Assembly (NCBI GenBank): GCA_947457465.1
Contig: CANGWB010000016.1
Span: 1 to 36,168, forward strand
Source of the DNA: Chitinophagaceae bacterium
Lineage (GTDB): Bacteria > Bacteroidota > Bacteroidia > Chitinophagales > Chitinophagaceae
Direction of reading: 5' to 3'
DNA length: 36,168 bases
In this document: piece after piece, positions 6,478 through 15,291 of the stretch
Layout: every line of letters starts with the position of its first letter
Position numbering within the stretch: the stretch's first letter is position 1
Translations under genes and position numbers: made by a program
Notes under the pieces: generated by a model
What the model was told of the DNA's origin: nothing
The model's input: the letters and a program-made list of their open reading frames with translations, nothing else
Database searches by the model: none

Positions 6478-9400
6478 TTATCGGATCAGTACTTTTCCGT
6501 TTGCCAATCGTTTACCGGCGCGATCGGTCAGCATCAACTGATACACACCACTTGCATGTTGTCGGATATCCACCGCCATACGCTGATAGGCGCCAGCGAT
6601 CGGATAAGTTTTGCGGAAGGCCAAGGACCCTCTAGAATCAAATATGCTCAGGGTATATTGTTCTGCGCCTGCTGCGTAATAGGCAACTTCAAATTGCCCC
6701 TTGCTCGGGTTGGGCAGAATGAACAATCTGCTCGTAGCGGAGTCGCCGATGTTCACGAGGTTCGATGTGCTGGCACAGGGCAGGCCTGTTTGGTTCTGCA
6801 CCCGAACGCTATATTGCCCTAATTGGCTCAGTCCAATATTGGGGATTGTATTTCCTGTAACTCCGGAGATCTGTGTTCCGTTTCTGAACCAGCTATAGGT
6901 ATAACTCCCTGCGGGTGTTACCTGCGCGGTGAGGCTCGTAGTAAGACCAGGGTAGAGGTTCTGGTACGGAGCGGCGGTAAGTGTAACAACCGGATTGGGA
7001 CTGACCGCAACCACATAAGAGGAAGAAGTAGCGGTACAGCCAAAACTATTCGTTACTGTTACAGTGTATGAACCGCTATTGTTTACCGTGATGCTTTGTG
7101 ACGTACTTCCATTACTCCAACTATAGCTATTGCCGGTAGGAGCAGAGAGCGTTACAACACTACCTGCACAGAAGGCAAGCGGACCACTGGCAGTTACCGC
7201 GGCACTAGGGTTGGGGTTTACGGTAACAGCAATCGGTGATGAAGTACTGACACATCCATTATTGGTTACAGTTACAGTATAAGAACCACTGGTGCTAACC
7301 AAGATAGATCCGGTCGTTGCACCGGTACTCCAACTATAACTGCTTCCGGTACTGGCGGCCAATAACACACCGTTTCCGGCACAGAATGTAGTGGGGCCTG
7401 TTGCTGTTATTGAAGCAGCCGGTACGGCTGTAATAACGAGCGTAACGGCGGTTCGGGTGCTGCTTTCACAGCCACTAAGATTGTTCACGCTCGCTGCAAA
7501 ATAGGTGATGGAGCCGGCTGTGTTACGTGTGGGATTGGTTACAATGTTGCCACCGACTGCTGCATCATACCAGCGAAGCGAATGGCCTGGTTGTACAGTT
7601 GCAGTTGCAGTCAATGTTGGAAGAGATGTGCCCGGACAAACCGTTTGAGCCTGATTTCCACCGCTGATCGGGGCAGCAGTAGAGGCACTTCCGATCGTGA
7701 TAGCCAAACTGGATGGAGCAGTATTGCATGTGCCATTGCTAGCATTAACGGTTATATTTCCGCTGATGACGCCGGTGCTGTAGTTCACGGTGATACTTGT
7801 TGTGCCCTGGCCTGAAACGATCGTTGCACCGGAAGGCACCGTCCAGTTGTAGTTTGTCGCGCCCGCCACCGCAGCTATGTTATAAATGATGTTTGACTGT
7901 GTGCCACAGATGGTTTGATTACCACTGATTGTTCCTACAGCGCCAAGGCCACCTCCACCGTTAGAGGCGGTAACATTGATCGCATTGGCGCGTTGGCTGA
8001 TCGCATTCGTTGTGTTATTCTTGGCTCGAATGGTGAACCAGTAGGGTGTGTTAGGTGTCAGCCCGGTTGCCGTGTAGTTGGTTCCGGAAATATTCGAAGC
8101 CAGCATGTCGAAATCACCACTGGTGGTATTCAATACAAATAGATCATAGTTCGTGGCATTGGTAACAGCATTCCAGGTAAAGTTGATCTCCCCTGCATTG
8201 CAGGCTGCACCATTGCCAGCCAAACCGCCGACGGTTCCCATGATATTGAATGTTGCATCGCTGACGTCTGAAATGGTGCCTGCCGTGATTCGGATCAGTG
8301 CCGTGGAGGTGTTCGCAAATGGAACACTCCAGGTGAGGCGTTGTGTCGCAGCAGTAATATTTGTAGCTATGTTATTCCAAGTGCTGCCACCGTCTAACGA
8401 ATACTCGGCGGTTTGTGTAGTTGTGATCCCGGCATTATCCCAGGTGATCACCTCGCTGGTACCCGGATTTAGGTTTTCATTTCCGTTCGGGTATGTCACT
8501 TCGACGGAGGGTGATTCGATCGTCCAGGTGAGTGAATAAGTCTGGTTTGCTCCCGTAGGGACCGCTGTTCCAACAACTCGTAACGTATACGAACCGGCAG
8601 CGGGGGTATCGATGCTGACCTGTTCAATGTTGCTTACGTTGTCTACGCCAGTGGTTGCAGGTGTACCCGGGTTGTTCGGGTCAAGTACCCAAGGAAGGAA
8701 GGTATTGGTGCTGCTTACGACTCTCAGGTCGAGATTGTTCACCAGGGCCGGGTTGGCGTTGGCTGTACCGGCAGGATCGTTCCAGGTGAGCATGACCTTC
8801 AGGCGCGCGGCGCCAGCGGGTACATTGATGACTTCATCATTGGTGAATCCGGTAGTGATGGTAGCAATTCGATAACGATTCTCTTCGAGGATTCGTACGG
8901 CTTGAAGGGCGTTGATCCGTCCATATCCAAACCGATAATCAGGACCTACGTTCCCCAGGTCTCGCGCCGTATTCAATACGGTATTCTTTATCAGCGACGA
9001 GGGTGGGAGTTGATCGCTATTCAGTTGTTTGTATCGTTGTACTAGCAGGGCTACAGAACCGGCAACACCTGGGGTAGCCATGGAAGTGCCCGATATCGTT
9101 GCATAAGTGTTCAGGGGTGAATAAGTAGAAAATACGTTTGTGCCCATTGCGCTGATCTCGGGTTTAACACGACCATCTGAGACAGGTCCGCAACTGGAGC
9201 TAGTAGACAATGCCTCTGTGCTGGTGATGTTTGCGACCAGGATATTGTTCTTCGCAGTCTTTCCACTGGAAGTGATGGTTGACCATCCACCTGTGCAAGC
9301 AGCTTGTGAATTTCCAGCTGAATGCACATGCAAGTGATGAGGGAAATTATTAAGGTTAAGATCAGTTGCTACACTGGTGGAGGAATACGCTACACCTGAG

Positions 9401-10410
9401 CCTGTCAGTCCGCAGGTTTGTGTACTTCCATAGGAGTGACTGCTTACATTCAATCCCAATGTGGGAATGGCAGTCGACATCTCGGATTGAATATTTCCGT
9501 TGAAATTGTAGGAGAATATTTTGGCATTGGGGGCCATTCCACGCGCTACCGGATTGATCAGTCCCCGACCACAGATCGTACCAGCACAATGGGTCGCGTG
9601 ATCAGAGGCACTGCTGGTTTCCATCAAGGTCCGACGACCGGCAGGAGAGAAGTCGAGATGCGGGCTCACTTCACCACCATCCCAAATGCCAACGTTGATG
9701 CCATCTCCTTTCAGGTTGCGAACACCATCATTTAGTACGTTCACGCGGTGTAATGAACGGCCGGGTAGATTTTCAAGCTGATTCGGTGGATCAATGAATT
9801 CAGCCCATTGTACAAATGGAAGATCGACTAGGCGAGTCATGCTGGCAATGGGTGCGCGCAGGATGAATTGTTTGAATAAAGGCAATTCATTCAGAATTTG
9901 GATGCCCAGTGGCATTAATGCTGATTGTATATCCGATCGGTTCAATTTCTCGTAAGTCAAAATGGTCAAGTCAACCCAGCCTGGCTGTGAAATGGCATGT
10001 GCAGGTGCAAGGCCTTGCAGAAGTGCCGGTACAGTTTTATTTTCTCGCTTCAGGTAAGTGATGCTGCGTACGCCTGCTCGTTGTAGATCGACTGTCTGTA
10101 TGTTGGATCGAACACGGGCTGTATAGGACAATTCAGGAATGTAATCGAGTAGTTCGATTCCCTCCGTGATCAGCGTTTGTCTTTGAGCATAAGTAGGCAA
10201 CTGCTGGAATTGGAGCACTACATAATGATTAGAGCCAAAAGCAGTTTTGTTCATGTAGTCAGCTTGCAACTGAAATCGCTCCGTATTTGCTTCCGGAATG
10301 AATTCGCCACCCCTGACCTTCAATAGATATCGCTGACCCTGTCCCATTGAAATGTGTGCAGTCAACAGGGTCACGATCAGTAACAGGCTTTTACGAAACG
10401 TAGTGAGCAT
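6478..10410 (-). CDS. Large secreted S8 (subtilisin-like) protease with adhesion-type repeats and T9SS type A sorting domain
   Basis: The 1310-residue product starts MLTTFRKSLLLIV with a signal peptide of about 22 residues. A propeptide region (~25-210) precedes the S8 domain. The triad is D244 (GIWDGGE), H271 (DHATHCAGT, against the usual HGTHVAGT) and S443 (SGTSMATPGVAGS), with oxyanion N367 (HSAGN). A jelly-roll P-like domain follows, then an Ig-like segment, a fibronectin type III domain (~NFTWNAVTNATNYDL), PKD/Ig-like segments and two near-identical modules built on SYSWS and SGSYTVTVTN. The end (LFILPNPSKGQFEV to GKVLIR) is a T9SS type A domain. It is therefore an exported, surface or extracellular endopeptidase. 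The frame is open to a TTG at 10434, but ATG at 10410 gives a proper signal peptide. It diverges from the hydroxyproline genes. Confidence 0.94.
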   Translation of the reverse strand: MLTTFRKSLLLIVTLLTAHISMGQGQRYLLKVRGGEFIPEANTERFQLQADYMNKTAFGSNHYVVLQFQQLPTYAQRQTLITEGIELLDYIPELSYTARVRSNIQTVDLQRAGVRSITYLKRENKTVPALLQGLAPAHAISQPGWVDLTILTYEKLNRSDIQSALMPLGIQILNELPLFKQFILRAPIASMTRLVDLPFVQWAEFIDPPNQLENLPGRSLHRVNVLNDGVRNLKGDGINVGIWDGGEVSPHLDFSPAGRRTLMETSSASDHATHCAGTICGRGLINPVARGMAPNAKIFSYNFNGNIQSEMSTAIPTLGLNVSSHSYGSTQTCGLTGSGVAYSSTSVATDLNLNNFPHHLHVHSAGNSQAACTGGWSTITSSGKTAKNNILVANITSTEALSTSSSCGPVSDGRVKPEISAMGTNVFSTYSPLNTYATISGTSMATPGVAGSVALLVQRYKQLNSDQLPPSSLIKNTVLNTARDLGNVGPDYRFGYGRINALQAVRILEENRYRIATITTGFTNDEVINVPAGAARLKVMLTWNDPAGTANANPALVNNLDLRVVSSTNTFLPWVLDPNNPGTPATTGVDNVSNIEQVSIDTPAAGSYTLRVVGTAVPTGANQTYSLTWTIESPSVEVTYPNGNENLNPGTSEVITWDNAGITTTQTAEYSLDGGSTWNNIATNITAATQRLTWSVPFANTSTALIRITAGTISDVSDATFNIMGTVGGLAGNGAACNAGEINFTWNAVTNATNYDLFVLNTTSGDFDMLASNISGTNYTATGLTPNTPYWFTIRAKNNTTNAISQRANAINVTASNGGGGLGAVGTISGNQTICGTQSNIIYNIAAVAGATNYNWTVPSGATIVSGQGTTSITVNYSTGVISGNITVNASNGTCNTAPSSLAITIGSASTAAPISGGNQAQTVCPGTSLPTLTATATVQPGHSLRWYDAAVGGNIVTNPTRNTAGSITYFAASVNNLSGCESSTRTAVTLVITAVPAASITATGPTTFCAGNGVLLAASTGSSYSWSTGATTGSILVSTSGSYTVTVTNNGCVSTSSPIAVTVNPNPSAAVTASGPLAFCAGSVVTLSAPTGNSYSWSNGSTSQSITVNNSGSYTVTVTNSFGCTATSSSYVVAVSPNPVVTLTAAPYQNLYPGLTTSLTAQVTPAGSYTYSWFRNGTQISGVTGNTIPNIGLSQLGQYSVRVQNQTGLPCASTSNLVNIGDSATSRLFILPNPSKGQFEVAYYAAGAEQYTLSIFDSRGSLAFRKTYPIAGAYQRMAVDIRQHASGVYQLMLTDRAGKRLANGKVLIR

Positions 10411-10486
10411 TTTAAACTGGGTTTTAGCTTTCAAAATACATAAAAAATGAGTTGACCGAACGATTGGTAGTAGCTTTTTACCCCTT

Positions 10487-10516
10487 GTTGATTCCTATGG
10501 GAAAACAGTACCTTTC
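10487..10516 (+). promoter_or_regulatory. Candidate promoter of the deaminase-dehydrogenase operon
   Basis: GTTG (10487-10490) and TACCTTTC (10509-10516) are spaced by 18 bases and resemble the -33 TTTG and -7 TAnnTTTG elements with one mismatch each. The ATG of the DapA-family gene follows 21 bases later, the same leader length as rpmB. Confidence 0.45.
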
Positions 10517-10537
10517 CAATTCCACAAAAGCAATTAC

Positions 10538-11437
10538 ATGAAGCCTGATTGGATCGGAGTGTACCCTGCCTTGTTGACGCCATTTCAGGCAGATGGATCA
10601 TTGGACCTACCACTTTTTGAACTGAATCTTACCGCACAGATCGACGCTGGAGTAAATGGGGTGATCATCGGTGGCTCCCTGGGAGAAGCGAGCACCTTGG
10701 TCGCAGCGGAGAAAAAAGTCATGATTGAGACGGCCAAACGACACTGTGAGGGACGGCTACCCGTGATCTTGAACATCGCGGCATCTTCCACGCAAGAGGC
10801 GATCGAGCAAGCGACATTGGCAGAGCAGTGGGGAGCAGACGGACTGATGCTTCTCCCGCCAATGCGGTATAGGTCTGATGACCGGGAGACCATCGAATAC
10901 TTTCGGTCTGTCGCGTTGTCCACAAAGCTCCCCATCATGATCTATAATAATCCCGCCGATTATAAGATCGATTTTCATCCTGAACTATTCGATGCGTTGC
11001 TCGATCTTCCCAATGTGCAGGCACTGAAGGAAAGTTCCCGCGACGTCACCAACCTGACCCGCATGATCAATCGCTTTGGAGATCGTTTCAAAATTCTTTG
11101 TGGTGTAGATACGCTGGCCATGGAAGAGCTTTGTTTGGGTGCGCATGGTTGGGTGGCCGGTCTCGTTGATGCGTTTCCGAGGGAAACAGTTCGAATCTAT
11201 GAGCTGGTCAAAGCCGGTAAACTGGAGGAGGCAAGAATTCTTTATAGATGGTTCATGCCGCTTTTGGAATTGGATATCCATCCCAAACTGGTTCAGTACA
11301 TTAAACTGGCGGCTGCGCAAACCGGCATAGGTAGTGAATATGTTCGTGCGCCCAGGTTGATGCTGGTGGGAGAGGAGAGAGCGCGCATATTGAACGTGAT
11401 CCAGCAGGCCATATCGAATCGTCCTAATCTTGATTGA
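10538..11437 (+). CDS. DapA-family lyase, probable 1-pyrroline-4-hydroxy-2-carboxylate deaminase
   Basis: The 299-residue protein has the (beta/alpha)8 dihydrodipicolinate synthase fold. Visible are the strand-1 motif GVYPALLTPF, GGSLGEAS in place of the GTTGE of true DapA, the tyrosine in IMIYNNP (Y136) and the Schiff-base lysine in ALKESSRD (K164). True DapA would be expected near lysine genes. Here the next gene, two bases downstream, is a 2-oxoglutarate-semialdehyde-type dehydrogenase, and a hydroxyproline epimerase and D-amino-acid dehydrogenase follow. That context assigns the third step of trans-4-hydroxy-L-proline degradation, deaminating and dehydrating pyrroline-4-hydroxy-2-carboxylate to 2-oxoglutarate semialdehyde. 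Family is certain; the substrate is inferred from context. Confidence 0.88.
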   Translation: MKPDWIGVYPALLTPFQADGSLDLPLFELNLTAQIDAGVNGVIIGGSLGEASTLVAAEKKVMIETAKRHCEGRLPVILNIAASSTQEAIEQATLAEQWGADGLMLLPPMRYRSDDRETIEYFRSVALSTKLPIMIYNNPADYKIDFHPELFDALLDLPNVQALKESSRDVTNLTRMINRFGDRFKILCGVDTLAMEELCLGAHGWVAGLVDAFPRETVRIYELVKAGKLEEARILYRWFMPLLELDIHPKLVQYIKLAAAQTGIGSEYVRAPRLMLVGEERARILNVIQQAISNRPNLD

Positions 11438-11439
11438 CA

Positions 11440-12927
11440 ATGATGAATTCCTACACTGATTTTTCCTTGGATCAAATCGATCCGCTTCTGCAACGATCCC
11501 TGCAGGCCTTCCTTTATTTCAGATCAAGACCACTAGCCGATCGGGCGAAGCTGCTCAGAGCTATTGCAGCGGAGCTGGAGGATATGGGCGATCAATGGCT
11601 GGCGATAGCGAACAGGGAAACGCATTTGCCTGAAGCGAGATTGAAAAATGAACTAGCACGTACCATTTTTCAATTGGAATCATACGCCCTCGCCTGCGAG
11701 CAGGGCGATTGGATGCGGATCAGTATCGATACAGCATTACCCGAACGTAATCCGCCACGTCCGGATCTGCGAAAAATGATGATTCCATTGGGTCCCGTGA
11801 TCGTATTCGGTGCCAGTAACTTTCCCTACGCCTATTCAACATCCGGGGGTGACACAGCCTCTGCTATAGCAGCAGGCTGCTCCGTGATCGTAAAAGCTCA
11901 TCCGGCCCATCCTGAAACTTCCGCACTGGCTGCTGCTGCTATCGAGCGGGCAGTGGATCGCACCGGTATGCCCAAATATATTTTTCAGCACGTGTACGGT
12001 GCATCGTTCGAGGTGGGTAAGAATTTGGTTCAGCATCCCTTAAGCGCCGCGGTAGGTTTTACGGGTTCCTTCAAAGGGGGAAAGCAACTATTTGACTGGG
12101 CTAATCAACGCGAAAAACCCATTCCTGTTTTTGCCGAAATGGGTAGTGTGAATCCCATCTTTTTATTACCGGGTGTTTTACAATCCGATGCTAAGGACCT
12201 GGCTTCAAAAGTGGCTGCTTCGGTAACATTGGGCGTCGGTCAATTTTGTACCAACCCGGGCATACTGGTGGGAATTCAAAGTGAGTCGTTGGATAGTTTT
12301 CGGTCCCATCTGACTGATCTCATGGAGCAAGTGCCGTCGGCACCCATGTTGCACGAGGGAATTCAACGTGCGTATCAGTCCCATGCAGCGGCTCATCGTG
12401 ATCAGCCGGGTGTCAGCACTTGTGTCCGTGCAAATGAATTGAAAGAAGGTATGGCAAGCCCTCAGCTGACTGTGGTAGACGCAGATCGATTCATGTCCAA
12501 TGCTCAGTTGCAACAGGAGGTATTTGGTCCCGCTACGTTGTTGGTAGTATGCAAAGACAAAGAACAACTATTGGCAGTGGCACAAACTATAGAGGGGCAG
12601 TTGACCTGTTCGGTTTTTGGCATCAATGAAGATTTCATCGAGTTCCAGACCTTACTACAATTTTTACCTCTTCGTTGCGGTCGGTTGAATTATAATATGG
12701 TTCCAACCGGAGTAGAGGTGCTGCAATCCATGCATCACGGCGGTCCTTTTCCGGCCACTACTGATGCTCGCTTTACCGCAGTTGGCAGCGACGCGATCCT
12801 TCGATTCGTCAGGCCGGTCTCTTATCAGAATTGCCCAGAGGAATGGCTTCCAGCTGAATTACAATCTGCTAATCCGTTAAATATTCTGAGAAAGGTGAAT
12901 GGCGAGTGGACGCGCACCAGTTCATAA
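11440..12927 (+). CDS. Aldehyde dehydrogenase, probable 2,5-dioxovalerate (2-oxoglutarate semialdehyde) dehydrogenase
   Basis: The 495-residue ALDH-superfamily enzyme should oxidise 2-oxoglutarate semialdehyde to 2-oxoglutarate with NAD(P)+. Catalytic features are the cofactor-loop VIVFGASNFPYAYS, the general base Glu233 (FAEMGSVNP) and nucleophile Cys270 (GQFCTNPG). GFTGSFKGGKQL corresponds to the Rossmann turn. FAEMGSVNP with GQFCTNPG is the pattern of the 2,5-dioxovalerate dehydrogenase group rather than betaine or succinate semialdehyde dehydrogenases. The preceding stop overlaps a TTG at 11434, but two ATG codons at 11440 and 11443 are more plausible; I use the first. It is co-transcribed with the DapA-family gene and ends six bases from the convergent desaturase gene, with no terminator between them. 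Confidence 0.9.
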   Translation: MMNSYTDFSLDQIDPLLQRSLQAFLYFRSRPLADRAKLLRAIAAELEDMGDQWLAIANRETHLPEARLKNELARTIFQLESYALACEQGDWMRISIDTALPERNPPRPDLRKMMIPLGPVIVFGASNFPYAYSTSGGDTASAIAAGCSVIVKAHPAHPETSALAAAAIERAVDRTGMPKYIFQHVYGASFEVGKNLVQHPLSAAVGFTGSFKGGKQLFDWANQREKPIPVFAEMGSVNPIFLLPGVLQSDAKDLASKVAASVTLGVGQFCTNPGILVGIQSESLDSFRSHLTDLMEQVPSAPMLHEGIQRAYQSHAAAHRDQPGVSTCVRANELKEGMASPQLTVVDADRFMSNAQLQQEVFGPATLLVVCKDKEQLLAVAQTIEGQLTCSVFGINEDFIEFQTLLQFLPLRCGRLNYNMVPTGVEVLQSMHHGGPFPATTDARFTAVGSDAILRFVRPVSYQNCPEEWLPAELQSANPLNILRKVNGEWTRTSS

Positions 12928-12933
12928 GACAGT

Positions 12934-14199
12934 TCAGCTCCCGGAGCCTCGCCTGTTCGGCTTGGAGAAATAAATAGTTGATAGCAGCGATAGGATCAAG
13001 TAGCCTCCAACTAAAACAGTTGCATAGAGGAATCTTTCGCTGAGGCCGAACCAATCGCCCTGCCAATAGAGAATTCCTGCTCCGTAAACGACACGTATCA
13101 ATTCCCAAATCCAGGCGAAGCGGTGCATGTCCATCAGCTCGGTCAATGCCTGTACTGATAAAAAGATGAACAGCCCATATAGGTAGATGTAAGCAGGGTT
13201 CAACTCATTCAAGTAAGCGATGTTTCCAAACAGGTAGGTTATAAAACCTAGTTGTGCGATTAATTGAAACCAGGCCCAGCTGCTGAATGCCTTGTTGGTG
13301 GGCGTTTCGTATTTGTCAAAATGATATGGGTTCTCGATTTTTTCTACGGGGTTCGAAATCGACACATCTGCTGGACGGTATCCGGTTTTACGGAACCATA
13401 AAGTGAATTTGTCTTTCCAGTTATTTGTTCGCCAGGCATCTGAGATCATCAGCCAGAGGTGTTGAAAATTGATACGGATAGGATTCCAGGTTCGGGCAGG
13501 TCGTGAAATTCCGTAAACGGGTGGCACGTCAGCTCGCTCCTCGGCAAAGGTTCCGAACAGCTTATCCCACACAATAAAGATCTGCGATAAGTTTTTGTCC
13601 ATGTACTCCGGATTGATCGCATGGTGCACCCGATGGTGGGAGGGGGTTACCAGTATTTTTTCCAGGAATCCCATTTTATCGATGTGCCGAGTATGATACC
13701 AGAACTGTGCGAACAAATGGAGAGGAGCCACTGTTGCAATCACGATTTGAGGGATGCCAAGCAGTGCGGCGGGAAGCAGCAAAATAGTGAACAAGTTGAA
13801 AAATGCGGAGATACTTTGACGAAGGGCGCAAGCCAGATTGAATTCCTCGCTGCTGTGATGGATTACATGGAGATTCCAGAAGAGGTTGATCTGGTGGCTC
13901 CAACGGTGTATCCAATATCCGTTGAAATCGAGTATGATGAATGTGAGTATATAAACCAGCCACTGTTGCTCGATGTGGGTCACGGCAAATTGTTCCAATA
14001 GAAATGGGTAAATCCCGATGATGATCGTTAATTCCAATACCGATTTAGTGACATTGGTGATGCCGGAGTTCAACGAGGAGACCATGTCCAGTGTTCGGAC
14101 CGTGTCGAATCCTTTACGCCAGCCCCACCATTTTTCAAATAGTACTAGTAATAGAAAGGCGGGTATGGCAATCAGTAATATTTTTCCGTAGGTCTCCAT
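12934..14199 (-). CDS. Sterol desaturase / fatty acid hydroxylase family membrane oxygenase
   Basis: The 421-residue polytopic membrane protein has the three His clusters of the di-iron family: HRWSH, HVIHHS with downstream NLACALRQS, and HHRVHHAINPEYMDKN. These are typical of the sterol desaturase/alkylglycerol monooxygenase-like branch. The C-terminal ~120 residues add more hydrophobic helices of unknown role. Substrates could be lipids such as ether lipids, hydroxylated fatty acids or hopanoids; the sequence does not decide. It lies on the opposite strand between the two halves of the hydroxyproline cluster, so it is not part of those operons. The frame reaches 14232, but METYGKILL at 14199 is the likely start. 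Confidence 0.9.
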   Translation of the reverse strand: METYGKILLIAIPAFLLLVLFEKWWGWRKGFDTVRTLDMVSSLNSGITNVTKSVLELTIIIGIYPFLLEQFAVTHIEQQWLVYILTFIILDFNGYWIHRWSHQINLFWNLHVIHHSSEEFNLACALRQSISAFFNLFTILLLPAALLGIPQIVIATVAPLHLFAQFWYHTRHIDKMGFLEKILVTPSHHRVHHAINPEYMDKNLSQIFIVWDKLFGTFAEERADVPPVYGISRPARTWNPIRINFQHLWLMISDAWRTNNWKDKFTLWFRKTGYRPADVSISNPVEKIENPYHFDKYETPTNKAFSSWAWFQLIAQLGFITYLFGNIAYLNELNPAYIYLYGLFIFLSVQALTELMDMHRFAWIWELIRVVYGAGILYWQGDWFGLSERFLYATVLVGGYLILSLLSTIYFSKPNRRGSGS

Positions 14200-14250
14200 G
14201 TAATGCCGATATTCCGCTAATTTACAAAACACCTCTAACTCCTATCGATT

Positions 14251-15270
14251 ATGTCTAAGCATGTGTTTGAATGTATTGACGGCCATACCTGTGGCAATCC
14301 GGTAAGGCTGGTCCGCTCGGGCGGGCCAATCCTGGAGGGTGTTAATATGAGCGAAAAGCGTCAGCATTTCATTCGTGAATATGACTGGATTCGCCGGGGA
14401 CTAATGTTCGAGCCCCGGGGCCATGATATGATGAGCGGTAGTATACTCTATCCGCCACATGATCAGGCCAATGATGTAGCGGTATTATTCATTGAAACCA
14501 GTGGCTGTTTGCCCATGTGCGGACATGGCACCATCGGCACCATCACCATTGGAATAGAAGCTGGACTGATAAAGCCGCAAATTCCCGGCATAGTGAGAAT
14601 GGAAGCTCCGGCCGGGCTCATCGAGATTGAATATAAGAGCAGTCATCGTACAGATGGTTCCTTGCGCGTTGACGCAGTAAAACTTCTTAATGTGCCGGCT
14701 TTTCTGCACACGGAAGCGTTGACTGTTGAGTGCCCTGTATTGGGCGAGATTCAAGTGGACGTTTCGTTCGGTGGAAATTTCTATGCCATCGTTGATGAAC
14801 AAGCAAACTTCAAGGGCATTGATGCCTATTCCGTCGGAGAGTTGATCGGTTGGTCTAGGATCTTACGGGAGAAGATTAATGCGCTGAAGACCTTTATTCA
14901 TCCTGCCGATCCGACCATTCAGGGCTGCTCCCATATTCTTTGGTCGGGCTCCGTGATCGATCGATCATCCACTGCCCGCAATGCTGTTTTCTATGGGGAT
15001 AAAGCAATCGACCGATCCCCCTGCGGTACCGGCACCTCCGCCCGAATGGCTCAGTGGTACAAGAAAGAGAAATTAAGATCGGGCGATGCCTTCATTCACG
15101 AAAGTGTCATCGGCAGTAAATTCATAGGGGCCATCGAGTCTGAATTGGATTATTACGGATTTAAGGCTATTCGTCCCTCTATTGAAGGATGGGCAAAAGT
15201 TTATGGAGAGAACTGCATTACCATCGACCCTGTAGATGATCCATATGCATATGGATTCCAGGTCATTTAA
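14251..15270 (+). CDS. 4-hydroxyproline 2-epimerase (proline racemase family)
   Basis: The 339-residue enzyme interconverts trans-4-hydroxy-L-proline and cis-4-hydroxy-D-proline, the first catabolic step. Both catalytic cysteines are present: C90 in MCGHGTIG and C258 in DRSPCGTGTSA. Related trans-3-hydroxyproline dehydratases have Thr at the second site, so that activity is unlikely. The N-terminal IDGHTCGNPVRLV and GGPxLEG are also family hallmarks. Proline racemase versus hydroxyproline epimerase is decided mainly by context: an FAD D-amino-acid dehydrogenase follows 21 bases downstream, and the last two pathway enzymes are encoded 1.3 kb upstream. Confidence 0.93.
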   Translation: MSKHVFECIDGHTCGNPVRLVRSGGPILEGVNMSEKRQHFIREYDWIRRGLMFEPRGHDMMSGSILYPPHDQANDVAVLFIETSGCLPMCGHGTIGTITIGIEAGLIKPQIPGIVRMEAPAGLIEIEYKSSHRTDGSLRVDAVKLLNVPAFLHTEALTVECPVLGEIQVDVSFGGNFYAIVDEQANFKGIDAYSVGELIGWSRILREKINALKTFIHPADPTIQGCSHILWSGSVIDRSSTARNAVFYGDKAIDRSPCGTGTSARMAQWYKKEKLRSGDAFIHESVIGSKFIGAIESELDYYGFKAIRPSIEGWAKVYGENCITIDPVDDPYAYGFQVI

Positions 15271-15279
15271 CCAGTTCAT

Positions 15280-15287
15280 TACATTTG
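15280..15287 (+). promoter_or_regulatory. -7 box directly upstream of the D-amino-acid dehydrogenase start
   Basis: TACATTTG matches TAnnTTTG exactly and ends four bases before the GTG start. Transcription from it would start at about the GTG itself. No convincing -33 TTTG is seen 19 bases upstream, so the box may supplement read-through from the epimerase gene. Confidence 0.45.
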
Positions 15288-15291
15288 TATT

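Noticed and set aside
8153-8539. 128-codon plus-strand ORF with hydrophobic stretches
   Set aside because: Antisense to the S8 protease repeat region, whose Thr/Ala/Val codons read as hydrophobic residues on the other strand.
10538-11437. Annotation as dapA (lysine biosynthesis)
   Set aside because: GGSLGE replaces the DapA GTTGE motif, and the neighbours are hydroxyproline catabolic genes rather than lysine or cell-wall genes.
12940-12962. Small inverted repeat GCTCCCGGAGC downstream of the semialdehyde dehydrogenase as a terminator
   Set aside because: The arms leave no room for a normal loop and there is no T-run on either strand.
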